From JBCFBK01 sp050173895 (lineage in GTDB: Bacteria; Bacteroidota; Bacteroidia; Bacteroidales; Prolixibacteraceae), in assembly GCA_050173895.1 (NCBI GenBank), contig JBFXKJ010000287.1, positions 1 to 5,102 of the forward strand: 5,102 bases of DNA, written 5' to 3'. Made by a program: the position numbers and the translations under genes. Under the pieces are notes generated by a model, which ran no database searches, was not told where the DNA came from, and saw only the letters and a program-made list of their open reading frames with translations. Position 1 is the first letter of the stretch; every line of letters begins with the position of its first letter. Of this stretch, positions 1 through 5,102 are shown piece by piece.

Positions 1-1452
1 AAAAAAGAAGCGATTGGCGGAATTGCCCGCGAGTTTTACCAAAATATCCGTCTTTACTATAACAAACCGGAAAACTGGAAGTGGCAAAAACCATCTGAAT
101 ATAAAGACAGCGGGCAAACCCGCACCGAAGAACATGAACCCACCATGTGGACCTTTGAACCCTCCGCCGCGTTGACCGTGTTTCACGAAATGCTTAAAAA
201 TGAGAATGTAGAACTGGTTTACCATCAGAGGCTGAACCGCGAAACCGGCGTCAGGATGAAGGCTGGCAGGATCAGATCGATAGAAATGGAAAGCGGTGAA
301 GTGTACGAAGGTAAAATGTTTATCGACGCCACTTACGAAGGCGACCTGATGGCTGCCGCCGGGGTGAAATTTACCATTGGCAGGGAGGCCAACAGCCAGT
401 ACGGAGAAAACCTGAACGGCATCCAGTTTGACCTGGAAGCCAAAACAATCACCGGAGGCCACTCCCGGAATTCCATTAACCACAATTTCGTGGACGGAGT
501 AGACCCCTATGTGGAAAAGGGCAATCCCGCCAGCGGACTGCTGCCCTTCATTTCAGCCATCGGCCCGGGCGAAGAGGGCGCAGCCGACAAGGGGATCCAG
601 GCCTACTGTTTTCGGATGTGCCTGACCGACCATCCCGATAACCGGATCCCTTTTGCCAAACCGGAAGGTTACCATGAACCGGATTATGAACTGCTGCTGC
701 GTAATTACGAGGCCGGCGAAAAGCAGGTTCCCTGGATCAATTCGTCCATGCCCAACCGCAAAACCGATACGAACAACCGGCTTGGATTCTCGACCGATTA
801 TATCGGACAGAACTATGCCTATCCGGAGGCGAGCTACACTGAAAGGGAAAAAATCGTGGAAGCCCACCGGAAATACCAGCGGGGTTTGATGTGGACCCTG
901 GCCTATCACCCCAGGATGCCAAAACAGGTCAGGGACGAAGTTTCCCGCTGGGGAATGTGCAAAGATGAGTTTGAGGAGGGAAACGGATGGCAGGAACAAC
1001 TATACATCAGGGAAGCCAGAAGGATGGTCAGCGGCTATGTGATGACCCAGAAAAATTGCGAACGGATCGAGGTGGTCGATGACCCTGTGGGCATGGCGGC
1101 CTACGGAATGGACTCCCATCACGTGAAGCGTTATGTCAATTCGGAGGGATTCGTTAAGAACGAGGGCAATGTGGAGGCTCACGTAAAATATCCCTTCCCC
1201 GTCAGCTTTAGGTCAATTGTCCCCAAAAAGGAGGAATGCGTCAACCTGCTCGTGCCGGTTTGCCTGAGCGCCACCCACATTGCTTTTGGCTCCATTCGTA
1301 TGGAACCCGTGTTTATGGTGTTGGGACAGTCGGCGGCTGCCGCAGCCTGTCAGGCCATTGATGAAAAGAAGACGGTTCAGGAGATCAGCTATCCAAGGCT
1401 CAGGGAAAAGCTGACCGCTGAAAAACAAGTACTTGAAGTTAAAACCAACTAA
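1..1452 (+). CDS. FAD-dependent oxidoreductase (PF12831-like), 5'-truncated by the window edge
   Basis: The reading frame is open from the first base to TAA at 1450-1452, giving 483 visible residues. The beginning is outside the window: residue 1 aligns with about residue 78 of the next gene product, so roughly 77 residues are missing, including the nucleotide-binding loop and any signal peptide. The ATG at 145 is not the start, because the codons before it encode conserved sequence (IGG at 5-7, REFY, WKWQK) shared with the paralogue. Visible family blocks are MWTFEP (49-54), FIDATYEGDLMAAAGV (from 107), PNRKTDTNN, LYIREARRM (334-342) and the C-terminal GSIRMEPVFMVLGQSAAAA (from 430), which in this family helps close the FAD site. 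It is therefore a flavin-dependent oxidoreductase of unknown substrate; relatives are sometimes labelled 'xanthan lyase', which this sequence does not support. It has about 11 extra residues near 142-166 compared with its neighbour. It lies 8 bases before the next gene, probably in one operon. The family call is secure; substrate and location are unknown. Confidence 0.9.
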   Translation, partial: KKEAIGGIAREFYQNIRLYYNKPENWKWQKPSEYKDSGQTRTEEHEPTMWTFEPSAALTVFHEMLKNENVELVYHQRLNRETGVRMKAGRIRSIEMESGEVYEGKMFIDATYEGDLMAAAGVKFTIGREANSQYGENLNGIQFDLEAKTITGGHSRNSINHNFVDGVDPYVEKGNPASGLLPFISAIGPGEEGAADKGIQAYCFRMCLTDHPDNRIPFAKPEGYHEPDYELLLRNYEAGEKQVPWINSSMPNRKTDTNNRLGFSTDYIGQNYAYPEASYTEREKIVEAHRKYQRGLMWTLAYHPRMPKQVRDEVSRWGMCKDEFEEGNGWQEQLYIREARRMVSGYVMTQKNCERIEVVDDPVGMAAYGMDSHHVKRYVNSEGFVKNEGNVEAHVKYPFPVSFRSIVPKKEECVNLLVPVCLSATHIAFGSIRMEPVFMVLGQSAAAAACQAIDEKKTVQEISYPRLREKLTAEKQVLEVKTN

Positions 1453-1460
1453 ATCAAACC

Positions 1461-1517
1461 ATGCAATACTTAAAACGCCAGGCTGTCCTGTTACTGACGG
1501 CAGTTTTGTTTTCCTGC
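1461..1517 (+). other. Lipoprotein (type II) signal peptide with lipobox cysteine
   Basis: Codons 1-19 of the second oxidoreductase encode a short basic N-terminus (K5, R6), a hydrophobic core (AVLLLTAVLF, 8-17) and Ser18-Cys19. The cysteine codon is TGC at 1515-1517. A serine before the cysteine fits signal peptidase II cleavage; Phe at -2 is less usual but occurs in Bacteroidota lipoproteins. The mature protein would begin CSQENPATQKAD. The single acidic residue at +3 is weak for the acidic surface-export signal known from Bacteroidota, so inner face of the outer membrane versus cell surface is undecided. Confidence 0.82.
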
Positions 1518-3110
1518 AGCCAGGAAAACCCGGCCACTCAAAAGGCCGACGTGATTATTTATGGGGGGACTTCGGCTGCCGTTACCGCAGCCGTTGAAGT
1601 TGTCCGCTCCGGAAAAACAGTGATCATCGTCTCACCCGATACGCACCTTGGGGGGCTGACTTCCGGCGGACTGGGATTCACGGATACAGGAAACAAACAG
1701 ACGATCGGTGGCCTTTCCCGGGAGTTTTACCACCGGATATGGCAGCATTACAACGATTCAACGGCGTGGAAATGGCAAAAACATGCCGAATACGGCAATA
1801 AAGGACAGGGAACGCCCGCCATTGACGGAGAAAACAGAACCATGTGGATCTTTGAGCCCCACGTGGCCGAACAGGTCTTTGAGGATTTCATCGCTGAAAA
1901 TAAGATCACGGTTTACCGGGACGAATGGCTTAACCGCGAATCGGGCGTGGCCATGACGGACGGGAAAATCAAAACAATGACCACTTTATCGGGGAAGACA
2001 TTCGAAGGCAAAATGTTTATTGATGCTACCTATGAAGGCGACCTGATGGCTGCTGCGGGGGTGAGTTATCATCTGGGAAGGGAAGCCTGCTCCGTGTATG
2101 GCGAACAATGGAACGGGGTGCAGGCGGGCGTTTTCCACCATGGGCACTATTTTAAAGACAACATCGATCCGTATGTCGTCCAGGGTGATCCTGCAAGCGG
2201 TCTGCTCCCCAATATTTCTTCTGAAAAGCCGGGGCCCAACTGCAGTGGTGACCATAAAATCCAGGCCTACTGCTTCCGGTTGTGTATGAGTAATCATCCC
2301 GCTAACCGGGTGCCCTTCCCAAAACCTGAAGGATATGATTCGCTGCAGTATGAACTGCTTGTACGCGTATTCGATTCGGGATGGAGAGAGTGGTTCAATA
2401 AATTCGATATGATCCCGAACCGTAAAACCGATACGAACAATCACGGGCCTTTCAGCAGCGATTATATCGGAATGAACTACGACTATCCCGAAGCTTCCTA
2501 TGAACGAAGAAAAGAGATCATCAGAGCCCATGAGAGGTATCAAAAAGGACTGTTGTATTTTGTTGCGAACGATAAACGGATACCCGAAGAAGTCAGAGAG
2601 GAGATGAAGAACTGGGGCTTAGCCAAAGACGAGTTCACCGATAACGGGAACTGGCCACATCAGTTATACATCCGGGAGGCCCGGCGAATGACCGGAGAAT
2701 ATGTGACTACCGAAAAAGATTTGCTGGGCAAACGCGTGGTGCCTTCTCCGGTTGGCATGGGCTCGTATACAATGGATTCACACAATGTACAGCGGTATGT
2801 GACCGAAGAAGGTTTTGTGCAGAACGAAGGCGACATCGGCGTTCATCCCCACAGCCCCTATCAGATTTCCTATGGTTCGATTGTGCCCAAAGCCGGAACA
2901 TGCAGCAACCTGCTCGTCCCTGTCTGCGTTTCGTCCTCCCACATTGCGTATGGCTCCATCCGGATGGAACCGGTATTCATGATCCTTGGGCAAAGTGCCG
3001 CGGCTGCTGCCGTACTTGCGGTTGAAAAGAACGCGGCCGTCCAGGATGTTCCGTATGAGTTGCTGGCGCAGGTACTGAAAGAAAAAGGGCAGGTCTTAAG
3101 TTTGGAATAA
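1461..3110 (+). CDS. Exported lipoprotein FAD-dependent oxidoreductase (PF12831-like)
   Basis: This complete 549-residue gene encodes a predicted flavoprotein anchored outside the cytoplasm. Residues 1-19 form a lipoprotein signal peptide: K5-R6, a hydrophobic stretch, and LFSC ending at Cys19. A Rossmann-type FAD-binding segment follows directly: VIIYGGTSAAVTAA (31-44), then LGGLTSGGLGFTDTGN (63-78), typical of this family. The third glycine of the usual GxGxxG loop pattern is Ala40. Further blocks are FIDATYEGDLMAAAGV (186-201), PNRKTDTNN (319-327), LYIREARRM (402-410) and GSIRMEPVFMILGQSAAAAA (498-517), the last being the C-terminal flavin-domain signature. The ATG at 1461 is supported by the signal peptide beginning there. 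There is no Shine-Dalgarno motif, only an A-rich leader, as is usual in Bacteroidota. It is a paralogue of the upstream gene over the entire shared length and precedes a CstA-type transporter gene by 37 bases. Substrate and electron acceptor are unknown. There is no twin-arginine motif, so Sec export with flavin loading outside the cytoplasm is inferred. Confidence 0.92.
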   Translation: MQYLKRQAVLLLTAVLFSCSQENPATQKADVIIYGGTSAAVTAAVEVVRSGKTVIIVSPDTHLGGLTSGGLGFTDTGNKQTIGGLSREFYHRIWQHYNDSTAWKWQKHAEYGNKGQGTPAIDGENRTMWIFEPHVAEQVFEDFIAENKITVYRDEWLNRESGVAMTDGKIKTMTTLSGKTFEGKMFIDATYEGDLMAAAGVSYHLGREACSVYGEQWNGVQAGVFHHGHYFKDNIDPYVVQGDPASGLLPNISSEKPGPNCSGDHKIQAYCFRLCMSNHPANRVPFPKPEGYDSLQYELLVRVFDSGWREWFNKFDMIPNRKTDTNNHGPFSSDYIGMNYDYPEASYERRKEIIRAHERYQKGLLYFVANDKRIPEEVREEMKNWGLAKDEFTDNGNWPHQLYIREARRMTGEYVTTEKDLLGKRVVPSPVGMGSYTMDSHNVQRYVTEEGFVQNEGDIGVHPHSPYQISYGSIVPKAGTCSNLLVPVCVSSSHIAYGSIRMEPVFMILGQSAAAAAVLAVEKNAAVQDVPYELLAQVLKEKGQVLSLE

Positions 3111-3115
3111 ATGGT

Positions 3116-3123
3116 TACCTTTG
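3116..3123 (+). promoter_or_regulatory. Weak candidate Bacteroidota -7 element (TAccTTTG) before the CstA-like gene
   Basis: The 37-base gap between the oxidoreductase and transporter genes contains TACCTTTG, which matches the TAnnTTTG -7 consensus of Bacteroidota primary sigma promoters and would give a leader of roughly 15-20 bases. There is no TTTG at the expected -33 spacing; the nearest, at 3101-3104, is only 11 bases upstream of the element. It may be a chance match, or a weak internal promoter letting the transporter be expressed apart from the upstream genes. No hairpin terminator is visible in the gap, so read-through from upstream is likely in any case. Confidence 0.2.
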
Positions 3124-3147
3124 ACTTCGTGAAAAAAAGACGAACTC

Positions 3148-4656
3148 ATGCTTACATTGATTATTAGCCTGACGGCCCTTCTTCTGGGGTATCTATTTTA
3201 TTCCCGTTTTGTGGAACGGTATGCCGATGTGGATGAAAAACTGATCACTCCGGCCAATTCCATGCAGGACGGAGTCGATTATATTCCGATGCCCAGGTGG
3301 CGGATATTCCTGATCCAGTTTCTGAATATCGCAGGACTTGGCCCGATTTTCGGGGCACTGGCCGGCGCCATGTGGGGGCCGGTGGCTTACCTGTGGATCG
3401 TGCTCGGAGCCGTTTTTGCAGGCGCGACCCATGACTATTTTTCCGGCGTTCTCTCTCTTAATCACAGGGGGTTGAGCGTGACCGAAATTATCGGCATTTA
3501 CCTGGGGACGGGAGCCAAGCAGATCATGCGCGGCTTTACCGTTATCCTGATGGTTCTGGTCGGCGCGGTATTTATTACGGGACCTGCCGACATTCTGCGT
3601 AACATGACCGGCGGTTTCGGAGGGTCCATGTTCTGGGTCAGCCTGGTTTTTATTTACTATATCCTGGCAACAATGTTGCCCATCGACAAGATCATCGGGA
3701 AAATATATCCCCTCTTTGGTTTTACGCTGCTGTTTATGGCTGTAGGGTTGCTCATTTCCATGTTTGTCAATAATTACGACATCCCGGAACTGACATTTGC
3801 CAGTATAAAAAATTTTCATACAAACCCGGAGAAATTCCCCATTTTTCCCATGTTATTTATCACCATCGCCTGTGGGGCGATATCCGGTTTCCATTCCACG
3901 CAGTCGCCCCTGATGGCCCGCTGCATCACCAATGAAATGCTCAGCCGCCGGGTGTTTTACGGAGCGATGATCACAGAAGCGGTCGTCGCGATCATTTGGG
4001 CGTCGGTGGGAATGACCGTGTATGGGGGGATTCGGCAGTTAAACGAGACAATGGCCCTGCAAAACGGAAACACGGCTGTCATTGTCAGCGATATCTGTCA
4101 CAAGCTCCTGGGTGGCTTTGGCGGTATCCTCGCTTTATTAGGGGTGGTGGCGGCACCAATCACGACCGGCGACACCGCCTTTCGGGGAGCCAGGCTGATC
4201 GTGGCCGACTTTTTGAATTTTAAACAGGGACCCATCAAAAACCGGCTGATGGTCAGTTTACCGCTGTTTGCCGTCGGCTTTGCCCTCACCCAGGTTAATT
4301 TCGCGATCATCTGGCGCTATTTTGCCTGGGCCAACCAAACCCTTGGAATGGTTTTCCTCTGGACCATTTCCGTTTACCTTGTAAAGAAGGGCAAAACACC
4401 ATGGATTACATTGATACCGGCGCTTTTCATGACCGCGGTGGTTTCTTCGTATATCCTGGTTGCCCCGGAAGGTCTTGCACTTCCTAAAAATACAGGATAT
4501 TTTTTGGGCATTCTGATTACCGTGGCAGCCGGAATCTGGTTTTTTGTTTATCAGGACCGACATCTCAAGTTTGCCGCATCGGATGAAATGAAAGTTGTCC
4601 CGGAAACAGTTGGTGTTGTTGATGAAAAGTTTAAAAGACCGAAAAGTGAAATCTAA
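3148..4656 (+). CDS. cstA: CstA-family carbon starvation protein, short form (small-organic-molecule transporter)
   Basis: This complete 502-residue gene encodes a multi-pass inner-membrane carrier. E. coli members CstA and BtsT, about 700 residues long, import pyruvate, and CstA has also been linked to peptide uptake. This is the shorter form found in Bacteroidota. Visible family signatures are IQFLNIAGLGPIFGALAGAMWGP (56-78), AGATHDYFSG (91-100, with His95-Asp96), GFHSTQSPLMARC (247-259) and APITTGDTAFRGAR (336-349). I count about 13 hydrophobic segments, for example near 2-19, 76-94, 128-147, 183-205, 228-246, 268-290, 320-338, 395-412 and 445-465; the number is approximate. The tail (about 468-502) is charged and probably cytoplasmic. 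The ATG at 3148 is the chosen start because the first membrane helix begins at once and the upstream bases are A-rich and non-coding. It follows two FAD-oxidoreductase genes in the same direction, suggesting that it imports their product or substrate. That link is inferred from position only. The family call is firm; the substrate is not known. Confidence 0.93.
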   Translation: MLTLIISLTALLLGYLFYSRFVERYADVDEKLITPANSMQDGVDYIPMPRWRIFLIQFLNIAGLGPIFGALAGAMWGPVAYLWIVLGAVFAGATHDYFSGVLSLNHRGLSVTEIIGIYLGTGAKQIMRGFTVILMVLVGAVFITGPADILRNMTGGFGGSMFWVSLVFIYYILATMLPIDKIIGKIYPLFGFTLLFMAVGLLISMFVNNYDIPELTFASIKNFHTNPEKFPIFPMLFITIACGAISGFHSTQSPLMARCITNEMLSRRVFYGAMITEAVVAIIWASVGMTVYGGIRQLNETMALQNGNTAVIVSDICHKLLGGFGGILALLGVVAAPITTGDTAFRGARLIVADFLNFKQGPIKNRLMVSLPLFAVGFALTQVNFAIIWRYFAWANQTLGMVFLWTISVYLVKKGKTPWITLIPALFMTAVVSSYILVAPEGLALPKNTGYFLGILITVAAGIWFFVYQDRHLKFAASDEMKVVPETVGVVDEKFKRPKSEI

Positions 4657-4668
4657 CAGGCTCAGTTG

Positions 4669-5102
4669 CTAAACATCAATGCCAAACAGTACCCTGACCA
4701 GATACCCCAATCCAAATGAAATCAATCCCACGACGGTACTCAGAATAACCATTTCCATGAAGCGCCTTTTGAACGGCTGATCATTGGCTACAGAAATATA
4801 ATAACTGTAAACGAACACTACCAGCACCGAGTCGAGAACTGCCACGATCAGAGCAGTGAACGGAGATGTAAACAGCAGATAAGGTGCGACCAGGAATATG
4901 ACGGCAACAAGATAAGCAATTCCTGTAAAGATGGCCGATTTCATTGCGCCCTCAGCCTTTCCTTCCGATCGTGCAGACAGGTATTCGGACGATGACATAG
5001 ACAATGCGCCGGCAATTCCTGCTATAATTCCGGCCAGGGCGACCAGCATTGTGTTTTGCAGGGCGAAAGTCAGGCCCGCCAGCGTTCCCAGAATTTCAAC
5101 CA
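4669..5102 (-). CDS. VIT1/CCC1-family iron/manganese transporter, C-terminal part (start beyond the window)
   Basis: Read on the minus strand, the frame is open from the window edge to TAG at 4669-4671. It gives about 144 visible residues beginning VEILGTLAGLTFALQNT before the first in-window methionine (5047-5049), so that methionine is internal and the gene starts past position 5102. The hallmark is AGIAGALSMSSSEYLSARSEG, matching the VIT/CCC1 helix that carries the conserved Met and Glu residues of the transport path. Hydrophobic segments follow (SAIFTGIAYLVAVIFLVAPYLL, ALIVAVLDSVLVVFVYSYYISV and MVILSTVVGLISFGLGYLVRVLF), ending GIDV. Family members move Fe2+ or Mn2+ out of the cytoplasm. 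The Glu-rich cytoplasmic metal-binding helices of VIT1 between helices 2 and 3 are replaced by a few residues (SEGKAEG). From memory of similar sequences, many bacterial and archaeal relatives of this type carry an N-terminal rubrerythrin/ferritin-like domain, which would lie outside the window. It converges on the CstA-like gene, so it is probably regulated separately. Confidence 0.85.
   Translation of the reverse strand, partial: VEILGTLAGLTFALQNTMLVALAGIIAGIAGALSMSSSEYLSARSEGKAEGAMKSAIFTGIAYLVAVIFLVAPYLLFTSPFTALIVAVLDSVLVVFVYSYYISVANDQPFKRRFMEMVILSTVVGLISFGLGYLVRVLFGIDV

Noticed and set aside
145..1452. Start of the first oxidoreductase at the ATG at 145
   Set aside because: The frame is open back to base 1 and the residues before 145 align with the paralogue, so this methionine is internal (part of the conserved TMW-FEP block).
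1..1452. Xanthan lyase annotation for the two oxidoreductases
   Set aside because: The motifs are those of an FAD-binding oxidoreductase; nothing resembles a polysaccharide lyase fold, and the label is a known carry-over annotation for this family.
1986..2543. 185-residue minus-strand reading frame inside the second oxidoreductase gene
   Set aside because: It is antisense to conserved family motifs and has no recognisable domain; a similar shadow occurs at the matching part of the first paralogue because the coding strands are related.
3111..3167. 18-codon micro-ORF beginning at the ATG directly after the stop of the second oxidoreductase and overlapping the CstA-like start
   Set aside because: It is very short, has no known motif, and its ATG may arise by chance; translational coupling is possible but nothing in the sequence supports it specifically.
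3193..3819. 208-residue minus-strand reading frame inside the CstA-like gene
   Set aside because: It is fully antisense to a well-supported membrane protein gene, has a composition rich in His, Gln, Pro and Asn typical of a shadow frame, and shows no recognisable family.
4669..5049. VIT-type gene starting at the methionine at 5047-5049
   Set aside because: The frame continues to the window edge with family-like sequence (EILGTLAGLTFAL), so this methionine is internal and the gene is truncated by the window.

Overview
The window most likely comes from a member of the Bacteroidota. Three signs point there: a short (about 500-residue) CstA-type carrier of the form common in Bacteroidales and relatives, an exported lipoprotein version of the PF12831 FAD-oxidoreductase family, and A-rich start regions with no clear Shine-Dalgarno motif. 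Base composition is close to balanced. The phylum call is an inference from gene content; no rRNA or tRNA is present to confirm it.

Layout: positions 1-1452 (+) hold the 3' part of an FAD-dependent oxidoreductase gene whose start lies before the window. After 8 bases comes a complete paralogue at 1461-3110 (+), which starts with a lipoprotein signal peptide. After 37 bases comes a complete gene for a CstA-family multi-pass membrane transporter at 3148-4656 (+). These three genes are co-directional and tightly spaced, so they probably form one operon. A gene on the opposite strand (4669-5102, -, start outside the window) converges on them with only 12 bases between stop codons. It encodes the C-terminal membrane part of a VIT1/CCC1-type metal transporter.

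How they may work together: the two flavoproteins are clearly related along their whole shared length and look like a tandem duplication. The second, and perhaps also the first, acts outside the cytoplasm as an anchored lipoprotein. CstA-family proteins take up small organic molecules (pyruvate for E. coli BtsT/CstA; peptides have also been proposed). A reasonable but unproven model is that the flavoproteins oxidise or modify an external substrate and the CstA-like carrier brings a small product into the cell. The substrate cannot be read from the sequence. The convergent VIT-type gene probably belongs to a separate transcription unit for iron/manganese handling.

There is no RNA gene, CRISPR array, insertion sequence or prophage in the window, and no non-coding stretch longer than 37 bases. 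I do not see a wholly new system. The most interesting point is the pairing of duplicated exported flavoproteins with a CstA carrier.
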